NCBI GenBank assembly: GCA_035506275.1
Contig: DATJPT010000020.1
Location: forward strand, 37,535-101,534
Origin: Bacteroidota bacterium
Lineage (GTDB): Bacteria; Bacteroidota; Ignavibacteria; UBA10030; UBA8401
Reading direction: 5' to 3'
DNA length: 64,000 nt
Of the stretch, positions 15,726-24,294 are shown piece after piece. The notes beneath the pieces were generated by a model, which was not told where the DNA came from, did not search any database, and saw only the letters and a program-made list of their open reading frames with translations. Within the stretch, counting starts at the first letter, position 1, and each line of letters opens with the position of its first letter. The position numbers were made by a program, and so were the translations under genes.

Positions 15726-16157
15726 ATGAAGAGCAAACCGATCGTCATCGAACGGACGTTTGATGCCCCTGTCAGCAAGGTTTGGGAGGCCATCACCGAT
15801 GTGAAACAAATGAAGCAGTGGTATTTCCCCGCGCTTGAAGCGTTCAAACCCGAGGTAGGATTTCAAACCCAATTCAACGTCAATAATGGCGGCAAGGATT
15901 ATCTGCACATCTGGAAGGTAACTGAGGTCAAGCCCGGAAAGAATATCAGCTATGAGTGGAGGTTCGGGGGATACCCGGGGAATTCGCTGGTGACGTTCGC
16001 GTTGACCGCCGTCGGAAGAAAGACAACGTTGACGCTGACCCATGAAGGAATTGAAACGTTCCTTCCCGACAAGAATCCCCCCCTCGCAAGAAAGAATTTC
16101 ATCGAAGGATGGACAGCCCTTATCGGCGACTTATTGAAGAAGTTTGTGGAAAAGTAG
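15726..16157 (+). CDS. SRPBCC (AHSA1-like) domain protein, copy 5
   Basis: 143 residues, the most divergent copy. IERTFDAPVSKVWEAITDV and KQWYFPALEAFKPEVG replace the WWGPK core, and LHIWKVTEVKPGKNISYEWRF, VTFALTAVGRKTTLTLTHEG and FIEGWTALIGDLLKKFVEK complete the fold. It is 20 bp after copy 4 and is the last gene of the operon; the next gene is convergent. The 128 bp that follow contain no clear terminator. Ligand unknown. Confidence 0.9.
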   Translation: MKSKPIVIERTFDAPVSKVWEAITDVKQMKQWYFPALEAFKPEVGFQTQFNVNNGGKDYLHIWKVTEVKPGKNISYEWRFGGYPGNSLVTFALTAVGRKTTLTLTHEGIETFLPDKNPPLARKNFIEGWTALIGDLLKKFVEK

Positions 16158-16285
16158 AATAAACCTTTGATTGCAGCTAAAGGCGTCTGGACTAACAGCA
16201 CAATCATGTCAACCTGCGCAGCAAATACCCTCGGGAAAATCGATCACATCATCCTGTTTTGCATTGTATGGACGAGGACAGGTTG

Positions 16286-17629
16286 TTAGTTGATATCCGC
16301 CGCTGGCTTGTCCAAGTCAAGTTTAATGATCGTATCGACTTTATCCTGCTGATTCACTGGCATATGAAACGCAAGGCCGTCGGTACTCTGTTCGAATTTT
16401 AACCCTCCCCCGGTCAATGCTTTTGCTGAAAGTACCTTGCCGTTGATATGCCGCAGTTTCATTTCATCCCCGTTCCAGTTCAGGATATGCACATAGATAC
16501 TATTCCCTTTTTGCGTTGAGCCCCCCCAGAACCCGCTTGTGAAAGGTCCCCCGCGCGTTTCATAAATGCTCTCGCCATACTTCTCCAGCCAGGCTCCAAT
16601 TCGCCTTAAGACGACGACTTGCCGCGGCTCGATCTCACCGTTCGGCATCGGACCGACATCGAGCAGCAAATTGCCGTCCCCCGTCACGCACTGCACAAGG
16701 ATCCTGATGCACTCGGCTGATGACTTCAGCGAGTCGTTCGGTTTCCACGACCATTGCGTGCCGATGGTCATGCACGTCTCCCAAGGAATCGCAGGGTTAT
16801 AATTCCCTACCTGCTGCTCCGGAGTTGCATAGTCGGCATTGGGACCGATCTGCGTCCTTGCATCGTAAATTCCGTCCGTTCCGATGTCGAGCCGATTATT
16901 GATGATGATCTTCGGCTGAAGCGACCGGACAAGACGATACGTATGTTCCTGGTCCCACGGTGACGGCCCCCCTTCCGCGTCGAACCAGAGAAGATCGATA
17001 GTCCCGTAATTGCCGAGCAATTCCGAAAGATGAGTTTGCATTCGTCGAACATACGCATCGTTTCGTGCCGTTCTGCAATCGGGGTCGCGCCAGTCCATGG
17101 GCGAATAATACCAGCCGATTTTTACTCCGGCGGCATGAGCAGCATCGGCGAGTTCCTTGCAGACATCGCGTTTGAACGGCGTGCTGCCAATGTTGTAATC
17201 ATCCACGCTGGTATGCCACAGACAAAATCCGTCGCAGTGTTTCGCCGTCAGCACCACGTACTTCATTCCTGCCGACCGGGCGATCTCGACCCATTGCTTT
17301 GCATCGAACGCAGCGGGATCAAACTGCTTGTAAAGATTGTCATAGACATCGGCCGGTATTTCGCCGGTGCCGGTCTGCTCGATTCCGCGCCGCAACCCGC
17401 CGCGGGACCAGCTGATCTCGGTTCCTTTAAGGCTCACCGGTCCCCAGTGAATGAACATTCCGAACCGCGCTTTCCGCCACCATTCCAACCGCTCCTCTCT
17501 GTCACGGATCGCTCTTTGCAGCAGCGAATCGGATTGCGAAATCAATTCTGACGGCAAGAAACAGAGAAATAGAAAGAAAAAGGCCGGAAATATTCTTGTC
17601 AGAGATCTTAATAAAATTGCTTCCCGCAT
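16286..17629 (-). CDS. Alpha-L-fucosidase, GH29, exported
   Basis: 447 residues with an N-terminal signal peptide (about 1-32). The catalytic TIM barrel starts with WWRKARFGMFIHWGP (50-64) and includes YVVLTAKHCDGFCLWHT (124-140) and GWYYSPMDW (172-180). The catalytic nucleophile is expected at D217 in LLWFDAEGG. A C-terminal beta-sandwich follows from about residue 360. GH29 enzymes release terminal alpha-linked L-fucose with retention of configuration. It stands alone, divergent from the thioredoxin-like gene, and fits the other surface glycosidases of the window. The acid/base residue is not conserved across GH29 and I cannot assign it. Confidence 0.93.
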   Translation of the reverse strand: MREAILLRSLTRIFPAFFFLFLCFLPSELISQSDSLLQRAIRDREERLEWWRKARFGMFIHWGPVSLKGTEISWSRGGLRRGIEQTGTGEIPADVYDNLYKQFDPAAFDAKQWVEIARSAGMKYVVLTAKHCDGFCLWHTSVDDYNIGSTPFKRDVCKELADAAHAAGVKIGWYYSPMDWRDPDCRTARNDAYVRRMQTHLSELLGNYGTIDLLWFDAEGGPSPWDQEHTYRLVRSLQPKIIINNRLDIGTDGIYDARTQIGPNADYATPEQQVGNYNPAIPWETCMTIGTQWSWKPNDSLKSSAECIRILVQCVTGDGNLLLDVGPMPNGEIEPRQVVVLRRIGAWLEKYGESIYETRGGPFTSGFWGGSTQKGNSIYVHILNWNGDEMKLRHINGKVLSAKALTGGGLKFEQSTDGLAFHMPVNQQDKVDTIIKLDLDKPAADIN

Positions 17630-17698
17630 CGTCGGTTTCCTTGTGATGTTTTACGTCGGATTTCAATATAAGTAATTTGTTCGTTGCAAACCTCTGGG

Positions 17699-17721
17699 AG
17701 GACCGGATGGAATCCGGTCCT
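17699..17721. repeat. Short perfect inverted repeat in divergent intergenic region
   Basis: AGGACCGGA, loop TGGAA, TCCGGTCCT: a 9-bp perfect hairpin in the 250-bp space between two divergent genes, where a terminator is not expected. It resembles a REP-type element. Confidence 0.5.
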
Positions 17722-17879
17722 ACATGATCAAACGTCCCTTCATGTAACAGCAGGTGGTGTCTCAGTTTGACATTTGACATTCACGGCGAAAAGCCTTAGC
17801 ATATTCGCGAATGTTTTGCAATAACCGTTTTGACAATCCCCTGCTCCCTCTTGAGAAATATCAAACAGGAGAACAAACG

Positions 17880-18998
17880 ATGAAGAATATCCCGATGGTG
17901 TTTTTATTAATCCTCCTTTCAGTTATTTGTCAGCCCGTTTTCCCGGACGATTTCCCGACATTGCCGCTTGGCTCTCCCGCTCCGGCGTTCAATCTTCCCG
18001 GTGTTGACGGGCGAAATTGGACGCTCAAAGACTCTGCCGACGCTAAGATCCTCGTCGTCGCATTTACGTGCAACCATTGTCCGACGGCGCAATACTACCA
18101 GGAGCGCATTAAGCAGATCGTAACCGACTATAAAGGCAAAGGGGTTGCGCTGGTGGCGATCATGCCGAACGACCCGAAATCCGTCCGCCTCGATGAGCTC
18201 GGCTGGACCGATCTGAGCGATACATTCGCGGAAATGAAGCTGAGGGCGAAAGAAAAAGAATTCAATTTCCCCTATCTCTATGACGGCGAAACCGAGAGCG
18301 TCTCACGGGCCTATGGCCCGGTTGCCACTCCCCATGTGTTCGTTTTTGATGCAGACAGAAAGCTCCGTTACGTTGGCGCCATCGACAACTCGGAGCGCAT
18401 TCAGCACGTAACAAAAAATTATTTGCGTGACGCACTCGATGCTTTGCTCGCCGGGAAAGAACCGGCGGTGACTCAAACGAAAGCTGTCGGCTGCTCGATC
18501 AAATGGGCGGGGAAGGAAGAGTTGGTGAAGGCATATTTGGAAAAACTTGACGAGGAACCTGTTTCGTTGTCAAAAGCAGATACATCGGCCCTGCGCGACT
18601 TGAGGAAAAATTCATCGGGAAAATTCCGGCTGATAAATTTCTGGGCGACGTGGTGTGCCCCGTGCGTGGCCGAGTTCGACGAGTTTGTAACGGTCAACCG
18701 GATGTACCGCCATCGAGACTTCGAGTTCGTGACGGTGTCGATCAATCAGCCGGACGAGGAGGGACGGGTGCTCGAATTCCTAACGAAGGAACATGCCTCA
18801 AACCGGAATCTCATTTTTGCTTCCTCAGAAAGGGATTCGTTGATGAATGCATTCGACCCGCAGTGGGAAGGGGCGGTTCCCTATACCGTGCTTCTCGATC
18901 CGGAAGGAAAAGTCATTTACCGCGAAGTGGGAAGCGTCGACATTCTGGCGGTGAAGCGCGCCATTCAGAAAGGAATGAATGAGCGGAAGCCGTGGTGA
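17880..18998 (+). CDS. Secreted tandem thioredoxin-like protein (redoxin + TlpA-like)
   Basis: 372 residues. A signal peptide (1-22) precedes two thioredoxin folds. The first (about 28-190) is peroxiredoxin/redoxin-like: LGSPAPAFNLPGVDG, a CNHC motif (C64, C67) where most have a single peroxidatic Cys or CxxC, and ATPHVFVFD with the cis-proline. The second (about 235-365) is TlpA-like with FWATWCAPC (C259, C262) and AVPYTVLLD. Both CxxC pairs are intact. It probably exchanges dithiols in the periplasm, for instance in cytochrome c or disulfide reduction. ATG 17880 follows AGGAG at about 17866-17870. It converges with the GT39 gene, only 10 bp away. Confidence 0.88.
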   Translation: MKNIPMVFLLILLSVICQPVFPDDFPTLPLGSPAPAFNLPGVDGRNWTLKDSADAKILVVAFTCNHCPTAQYYQERIKQIVTDYKGKGVALVAIMPNDPKSVRLDELGWTDLSDTFAEMKLRAKEKEFNFPYLYDGETESVSRAYGPVATPHVFVFDADRKLRYVGAIDNSERIQHVTKNYLRDALDALLAGKEPAVTQTKAVGCSIKWAGKEELVKAYLEKLDEEPVSLSKADTSALRDLRKNSSGKFRLINFWATWCAPCVAEFDEFVTVNRMYRHRDFEFVTVSINQPDEEGRVLEFLTKEHASNRNLIFASSERDSLMNAFDPQWEGAVPYTVLLDPEGKVIYREVGSVDILAVKRAIQKGMNERKPW

Positions 18999-19008
18999 CA
19001 AAGGCTGA

Positions 19009-20541
19009 TCAGATGAACCGTTTTAACCGCAGCCACATTTGATCGAATGGGATTTTCGGCTGACGGCATATGCAGAGTGCATAGTCATAACCGTAAGGGT
19101 TTTTGATATCAGCAACAAACAGAACACTTCCAAAAAATTGCCGTAAATACTCCGCATCGTATCCGACGGCAAGCACGATAGTTCCGGAATAATGCCGCGG
19201 TCCCCACAGCCAATAATTATTCCTCGGACAAATAGCATCCGGCAATCCGAGGGGCGGACCGAAATGGTCTATCGCCCCCGCCGGCCCGTACCAAGAAGCG
19301 AGGATCGCGCATTGTTTCTTTTCATCTTCTGACAGTGTCCCGTATGTTCTTGCCACTGAGTCCACCAATTCCTCCCAGCCTATCCGGTAGACAAAATGGA
19401 TCGGCAAGGCATCCTCTTCCCCTTTTTCCATCCTGATCAGATTCCAAAAGCCAAGGCTCTTTGAGTAAGAGACAAATTGCGGAACCGGCAGCATCGGGAC
19501 CGCCAATGGCATGAGGATCGTTCCAGAAATAATTATTGACGACCCGATCACCCATTTCGGCCACGAGACGTGATAGTTCACCGAGAAGCGTTCAACGGCA
19601 ACGGCGCCGGCGCTCAAGAGGAGAGGAAAAATCGGGAAGACATAATAAATTTTCGAGTTCTGTATTAAATAGACGGACATGAAGATCACCGCTGTCCAAC
19701 CGAGAAAGCGGAACTCCTCGGCCTCTTTTCTGACAATAAGATAGATCAATCCCGACAGCCACAACGGAAGCGTGAAGGGGTTAAGGCTGATCGTCAATTG
19801 AGATAAAAATGCCAACGGAGTGAGAGAGAGATTTTTGAACTCCGCTGCGTTGTACATAAACTCCAGCGTCGGCCATCCGTGGGTCATTTGCCAAACGACA
19901 TGAGGGATAAACATCACCGATCCTATTGCACCGGTGGTGTACAGCCATGGCGATCTCAAAACATCCCATCGTCTGGTAATAATGAGGGATGCCAGAATCG
20001 AAAATGCAAGAACCAGAAAAGTGTATTTATTTAAGAGCCCTGCGCCTAACAATGCGCCGAGAGCACACCACCGCAACGGAGAAGGTCTGGCAAGAGTTTT
20101 CAGGAAGAGGTGGATGAAAAGCGTCACGAACATGATGTCGACGGGATTCATTGAAAAGAAACTGCTGATCGCCGGGAAGGCCGTTGCAAAACAGATCGAG
20201 AGCGCGGCAAGAGATTTTGATAGTTGCCCCCCTCCAAGGACCTCAGCGATCTTTGCCGAGAACACAACGGTCAAAGCTCCGGCAAGTCCCGACATCAGTC
20301 TAAGACTGAACACTGATTCGCCGAATAGTTTTGCCGCTATGAAGGTGAGAACCGCGACGAGCGGAGGGTGGTCGACGTACCCGAAATCGAGATGTTTGCT
20401 GCACGCAAAATAATAAAGCTCATCGCCGTAGAACCCGTAACGCCCCGATGAAATCAGAATCAATAACAAAAAACAGATCGCCGAAATGTTCGGAATAGTA
20501 GCATGCCTATGGAGAATCTTGTGGAATTTGTCGGCATTCAT
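19009..20541 (-). CDS. Glycosyltransferase family 39 (ArnT/PMT-like), integral membrane
   Basis: 510 residues with about ten membrane segments. The first outer loop carries the catalytic acid in YGFYGDELYYFACSKHLDFG and the YVDHPPLVAVL stretch typical of GT39 enzymes, which move a sugar from a polyprenyl phosphate donor to lipid, protein or wall acceptors. The C-terminal hundred residues form a soluble extracytoplasmic domain with no recognisable sub-family. Acceptor unknown; lipid A or glycoprotein modification are options. Single gene, convergent with the thioredoxin-like gene at its 3' end. Confidence 0.87.
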   Translation of the reverse strand: MNADKFHKILHRHATIPNISAICFLLLILISSGRYGFYGDELYYFACSKHLDFGYVDHPPLVAVLTFIAAKLFGESVFSLRLMSGLAGALTVVFSAKIAEVLGGGQLSKSLAALSICFATAFPAISSFFSMNPVDIMFVTLFIHLFLKTLARPSPLRWCALGALLGAGLLNKYTFLVLAFSILASLIITRRWDVLRSPWLYTTGAIGSVMFIPHVVWQMTHGWPTLEFMYNAAEFKNLSLTPLAFLSQLTISLNPFTLPLWLSGLIYLIVRKEAEEFRFLGWTAVIFMSVYLIQNSKIYYVFPIFPLLLSAGAVAVERFSVNYHVSWPKWVIGSSIIISGTILMPLAVPMLPVPQFVSYSKSLGFWNLIRMEKGEEDALPIHFVYRIGWEELVDSVARTYGTLSEDEKKQCAILASWYGPAGAIDHFGPPLGLPDAICPRNNYWLWGPRHYSGTIVLAVGYDAEYLRQFFGSVLFVADIKNPYGYDYALCICRQPKIPFDQMWLRLKRFI

Positions 20542-20696
20542 AGTCAGATGTGCCAGGTTAGGTGAACGGAAAATTACCGAGTTGACTGGATGGAATCAAG
20601 CAAATTGCTGAATTCAGGCGCCTTTGCCGAAGCCGCCTTGAAACGAATTTACTGAAAATGGTAAAAACTGAATACCTCTATTAAACGAAACGCTGA

Positions 20697-20722
20697 CCGG
20701 CCACGTCTAACATAGTGGCCGG
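20697..20722. repeat. Inverted repeat before a small gene
   Basis: CCGGCCAC (20697-20704), 10-nt loop, GTGGCCGG (20715-20722); perfect 8-bp stem in the 208-bp gap between the GT39 gene and the small gene at 20750. No T-run. A leader structure or operator is possible. Confidence 0.4.
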
Positions 20723-20749
20723 ATTGATTTGGCCAACCCTACTCTCATC

Positions 20750-21103
20750 ATGAAAAATTCCACATTCGATCGGTTTGCGGTCGCGGCTATTCTCTTTGCC
20801 TACCTGGGGACTGGCAATCTCAGTCCGATGAACCTTCTGGGACAATCGTTCTTTCTTAAGCTAGACGATTCCCGGTCGCTGCACAACGAACGAAGCATCA
20901 ACCTTGATGAACGTCCTTATTGGACATCGCACAAACATATCACCTCGTCGGAACAATTTTCTACCGACCATCTGCTGACCGCGGCCGAACCGTGGGTGAG
21001 CGCCGCCGTTCCAAAACAGACCATTGAAATCCCGGCAGATGTCCCGCCGACGCCCGGACATATCCTCCCCCAAAGCCTCCTTCGAGCACCTCCCCTTTCA
21101 TAG
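20750..21103 (+). CDS. Hypothetical exported protein (117 aa)
   Basis: I do not recognise this product. The ATG at 20750 gives an N-terminal hydrophobic stretch, FAVAAILFAYLGTGNLSPM, that may be a signal peptide or anchor. The rest is proline- and serine-rich without a known domain. No ribosome-binding site is visible, so the call rests mainly on length and the presence of a plausible signal sequence. It precedes a lipoprotein gene on the same strand by 92 bp. Confidence 0.4.
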   Translation: MKNSTFDRFAVAAILFAYLGTGNLSPMNLLGQSFFLKLDDSRSLHNERSINLDERPYWTSHKHITSSEQFSTDHLLTAAEPWVSAAVPKQTIEIPADVPPTPGHILPQSLLRAPPLS

Positions 21104-21195
21104 TCTTAGAATAATTTTCACTTACCATTCATGACGGCTGACGGAAGTAATGTTCGGCCGCAATGATTATTCATATTAATCCTGAGGAACTGATT

Positions 21196-21462
21196 ATGAA
21201 AATACTCCGAAACATTTCGTTCGTTGTTTTTCTGGCGGGCGCGGCAGCAATGCTGCCCGGCTGCAGCAGCGGACCGAGCTCCGACGACCTGGCACAGCTC
21301 GACCAGCTGAAAACGGAAGTAGAATCGTTGAAAAAGGAGGTCGCGGCGAAAGAAGCCGAAAAGGAAACGCTCGAAACGCAGATCAAGCAAAAGAAGGATG
21401 AACTTGCAACCGCTGAAAACAACCAGAAGTTGACGCGGGAACGGCTTAACAGCCATCAATGA
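21196..21462 (+). CDS. Small coiled-coil lipoprotein
   Basis: 88 residues. A signal peptide with the lipobox LPGC (cleavage before a Cys near residue 22) marks it as a lipoprotein. The mature part is one long charged helix (LAQLDQLKTEVESLKKEV to LTRERLN) with heptads of a coiled coil, similar to Lpp-like or YhdE-like spacers. Start ATG 21196 follows TGAGGAA at about 21182-21188; an earlier ATG at 21163 would place the lipobox too far in. It overlaps the next reading frame start region and precedes the LysM-like gene by 29 bp, hence probably works with it at the envelope. Confidence 0.75.
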   Translation: MKILRNISFVVFLAGAAAMLPGCSSGPSSDDLAQLDQLKTEVESLKKEVAAKEAEKETLETQIKQKKDELATAENNQKLTRERLNSHQ

Positions 21463-21491
21463 ATCAAACCACATTCGACAAGGAGAGTACC

Positions 21492-22235
21492 ATGAATTAT
21501 AGAATTTTCTCTCTCTGTGCCCTCCTTCTTTGCGCCGCAGCCGTTACGCAGGCGGACGAGAAACTCTCGAAAGAAGAATGGCAGAGACAATTAACCGAAT
21601 ACACCTCCCAGCGCGACAATTTGAAGAATCAGCTCGCGAAATTGACAAAAGAGGTGGACGATCTTCGTTCCACACTCGCCAGCCTTGATAAACAAATTCA
21701 ATCGGTCAGGAACGAAACGCTCGCGTTGACCGGAGCAAGCGACGCCGAACGGAAAGAGTTCGAACAAAACCTTCAGGACCTCGAACACCGTGTCGCAGCA
21801 CTCCTTCCCCTTTCGAACCAGGACCTTTATGTCCGAAGGTTCGAAGTGGATACTTTGCAAAGCATCAAAGACCGGCTTATGAAAGAACGGATAGCCGCCG
21901 CCGAGCGTTATTATCTGCGGCTGCAAAATATTCAGAACAAGATCGACAACTTGCGGGCCACGATCGCAAGCGCAAAATCGGCCGCCGAATCGGAAGAACA
22001 CTACGTTGTCCGTTCATGGTCAAAATACCGCGACTGTCTCTGGAATATTTCCAAAAAGAAAAAGATCTACGACAACCCGTTCCTCTGGCCGAAGATCTGG
22101 CAGGCGAACAGGGATCAGATCAAAGACCCCGATATTATTCGCGTCGGTGAACATCTGAAGATTCCCGCCCCTGCAGGGTTGACTACCGCGGAGAAGGATG
22201 CCGAGCGGGAGTACTGGAGCAAACGTCACACCTAA
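21492..22235 (+). CDS. Exported coiled-coil protein with LysM-like C-terminus
   Basis: 247 residues. Signal peptide (about 1-20, ending VTQA). Residues 25-165 form coiled-coil helices (LKNQLAKLTKEVDDLRSTLAS and similar). The C-terminal ~60 residues (SWSKYRDCLWNISKKKKIYD, NPFLWPKIWQANRDQI, IIRVGEHLKIP) form a LysM-like domain that would bind peptidoglycan. This architecture suits a cell-wall tether that works with the coiled-coil lipoprotein just upstream. ATG 21492 follows AAGGAGAG at about 21480-21487. A strong terminator follows. Confidence 0.8.
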   Translation: MNYRIFSLCALLLCAAAVTQADEKLSKEEWQRQLTEYTSQRDNLKNQLAKLTKEVDDLRSTLASLDKQIQSVRNETLALTGASDAERKEFEQNLQDLEHRVAALLPLSNQDLYVRRFEVDTLQSIKDRLMKERIAAAERYYLRLQNIQNKIDNLRATIASAKSAAESEEHYVVRSWSKYRDCLWNISKKKKIYDNPFLWPKIWQANRDQIKDPDIIRVGEHLKIPAPAGLTTAEKDAEREYWSKRHT

Positions 22236-22270
22236 AAGCGGCGCCGGTCTCAGCGAGCCGATCAAATGAC

Positions 22271-22309
22271 AAAGCCCTTCATCGGGAGGTTCCGATGAAG
22301 GGCTTTTTT
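22271..22309 (+). terminator. Strong Rho-independent terminator
   Basis: A perfect 15-bp stem (22271-22285 with 22292-22306), 6-nt loop and a run of T's. It ends the lipoprotein/LysM operon; the convergent gene ends at 22330, so the hairpin may serve both strands. Confidence 0.9.
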
Positions 22310-22329
22310 AGTCGCTTGGCGGATTGCCG

Positions 22330-23064
22330 CTATTCTCGTTCGCGCTTCCGCGGGCGCTCAGACCTCTCCCGCCGCGCATTGTTCGACCGAATCCTCTCCC
22401 TATGCCCTGAGCGAAGGGCTCTCCGGGCAAACGGCGAACGGGACCGGTAATTCCTGGGATACGGCGCTCGATGAATGACCGATGCGCGTACCACCACCGT
22501 GACTCCGCTTCTATAGGCGGTATAGGGAACAGGGCGGTAAGGACGATAATACGCCGGATAGTATCCGTAATGGTATGGACTGTAGTACCACCGGTGAGGG
22601 TGCCACAAATAGACCCAGAGGACAACATCCGCGGGAGCCCAGACGCCGGTATAATAAGCTCCCGGACCGTAATACTCCGGCGCGCCGGAAACAATAACGT
22701 TTGCCGACTGATATCCCCGCTCTATTTCTACCGTTGCAATTTCATGCTCGGCTCCGGTACTGTCCATCACCGTCAGGGAAAATCCGCGCATGTTCCCTTT
22801 TCCGTATTCGGTCACCCGGATGTAATCGACCGTGCCGTCCCCGTTGACATCGAGGTTATTGACTCCCCCCGGCGCATTCAGCTTTTGTTCGATCTCCGCC
22901 GCGTTTTTGCTCTCCTTGACAATTTCCGTAACGGCCTGCAAGTCGAGTCCTGCCGCGGCCGGCGTAGACGTCGTTGTCACTGTTTCGTTTTGTGCCACAC
23001 CCGGCTGCCGAACAATCAGGCACATGAATGTCAAAACAATGCTCCCTGTGAAAAATCCTCTCAT
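22330..23064 (-). CDS. Exported protein with EF-hand-like segment and tyrosine/arginine-rich tail
   Basis: 244 residues, signal peptide about 1-24. The mature part includes VNNLDVNGDGTVDYIRVTEY, where DVNGDGTVDYI looks like a calcium-binding EF-hand loop or dockerin-like segment. Residues 160-200 are extremely rich in tyrosine and proline (YYSPYHYGYYPAYYRPYRP) and the C-terminal 45 residues are arginine-rich. I know similar low-complexity exported proteins in Bacteroidota but no function. The context gives no help; it converges with the LysM-like gene. Low-complexity tails suggest binding to a polyanion or surface. Confidence 0.65.
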   Translation of the reverse strand: MRGFFTGSIVLTFMCLIVRQPGVAQNETVTTTSTPAAAGLDLQAVTEIVKESKNAAEIEQKLNAPGGVNNLDVNGDGTVDYIRVTEYGKGNMRGFSLTVMDSTGAEHEIATVEIERGYQSANVIVSGAPEYYGPGAYYTGVWAPADVVLWVYLWHPHRWYYSPYHYGYYPAYYRPYRPVPYTAYRSGVTVVVRASVIHRAPYPRNYRSRSPFARRALRSGHRERIRSNNARRERSERPRKRERE

Positions 23065-23165
23065 GATATCTCCTGCTAATTTATGGAATGTAGATTCAAC
23101 CCGCCTCGGTTATCACACCTCTTAGATTCATCAGATCAAGAAAAGTTTGATCATCGAGGGAAGAA

Positions 23166-23198
23166 ACAAAAAGGGCTTGCCCAAAAACGGGTTCGCCC
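23166..23198 (-). terminator. Terminator after the arylsulfotransferase operon
   Basis: On the minus strand, GGGC-GAA-CCC pairs with GGG-CAA-GCCC in a two-part stem around a T-rich loop, followed by TTTTTG (23172-23167). It lies 120 bp after the stop of the gene at 23320. Confidence 0.6.
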
Positions 23199-23319
23199 AT
23201 TTGTCCATGCGCGCTTTTCACTGCAGGACCATCACGTCCGGAACAACCTCTTCCATCAGCAGTGAAGAAACCGCACTTGCATTTTACAAATTGCCGGCCT
23301 TCGACGCCTGGTTCTTTTA

Positions 23320-24273
23320 CTACTTGATGACAACAAAACGGCGGTCGCCGTCGCGCATCACGACCAGATATTTTCGGCTGTCTTGCGTGAACTCCGTTGT
23401 ACTGAATTCCGATACCGTCACCGAAAGGTCCGCCGTATAATTATAGTAATTCTGAAGCACTGAAGCCGGGATTACGCCCTTCCCCGAATTGCTTGCCAGG
23501 AGTATCGAATAGCCGGTATCGATTCCTTCGAACCCGTCGGCCTCTTCGTGAATTCCGGGGGGCACGCCCCCGTTCCTCATGCGGAAACCTGAACCGTCCG
23601 GACCGACGTCGATCATCGGCGTGACCCGAATGAGAACGCCGGCCACAGGGTTTCCCCCCGACCACGTGAGGGCAAGGTCGCTGTCCGGCATGACCTGTTG
23701 CCCGTTCGCAAGACCGGTAAGATTGATGAGGGCGGCAGGCGAGGTGATCGACACTTTCGTTGCAGGAAAGGACGATGAACCCGTCACATCAAATTCATAG
23801 CTTGTATTTGGAACAAACTCCACTCCCTGCCCCTGACTGCCAAACAAATGAGGGAACAAGGAATAGATCGCCCCTCCGAAGAAGTGCTGAAATCTCTGCA
23901 ATTCAATCTGCCGGCCCGAATAATCGAGAAACACTGCGCCGATATCCTCCGCTCCATGCCAATAGCGGGGTTTGGCCGAAAGCGTATCGAAAACAACGGC
24001 CGACGCGTCGCCGGACCTCTCCGAGTCCTGATCAACCGGTCCTACAAAAGGATTCCAGCCGATCGAAAAGATACCGTCGCTGCTGTCGACGGGAACGCCG
24101 GCGAGATGCGCAGCAGAAACCTCGTCGATGACAATGGAACTGGTCACCGAACTCTGATCGCCGGCGGATTGGCCCGAATAATAATGTGGGTGCGTCGATT
24201 CCGTGCACCCCTGAAACTCGACGGCCCCGATCATCGCCGCCAAAGACAACAAGGAAAGTATTTTCTTATCCAT
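23320..24273 (-). CDS. Putative lipoprotein of unknown function (317 aa)
   Basis: The N-terminus has a lipobox-like end (FQGC, Cys near residue 23). The mature protein is beta-rich with domains I do not recognise. YEFDVTGSSSFPATKVSITSP, GNPVAGVLIRVTPM and VGPDGSGFRM suggest an Ig-like or jelly-roll fold. It ends in LVVMRDGDRRFVVIK, a final strand followed by VVIK similar to the tail of short type IX-linked domains, but without the NYPNPFNPS motif. It follows the arylsulfotransferase gene by 21 bp and may be co-transcribed. Confidence 0.6.
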   Translation of the reverse strand: MDKKILSLLSLAAMIGAVEFQGCTESTHPHYYSGQSAGDQSSVTSSIVIDEVSAAHLAGVPVDSSDGIFSIGWNPFVGPVDQDSERSGDASAVVFDTLSAKPRYWHGAEDIGAVFLDYSGRQIELQRFQHFFGGAIYSLFPHLFGSQGQGVEFVPNTSYEFDVTGSSSFPATKVSITSPAALINLTGLANGQQVMPDSDLALTWSGGNPVAGVLIRVTPMIDVGPDGSGFRMRNGGVPPGIHEEADGFEGIDTGYSILLASNSGKGVIPASVLQNYYNYTADLSVTVSEFSTTEFTQDSRKYLVVMRDGDRRFVVIK

Positions 24274-24294
24274 AAGACCCTCCTGCGCAGTCGC

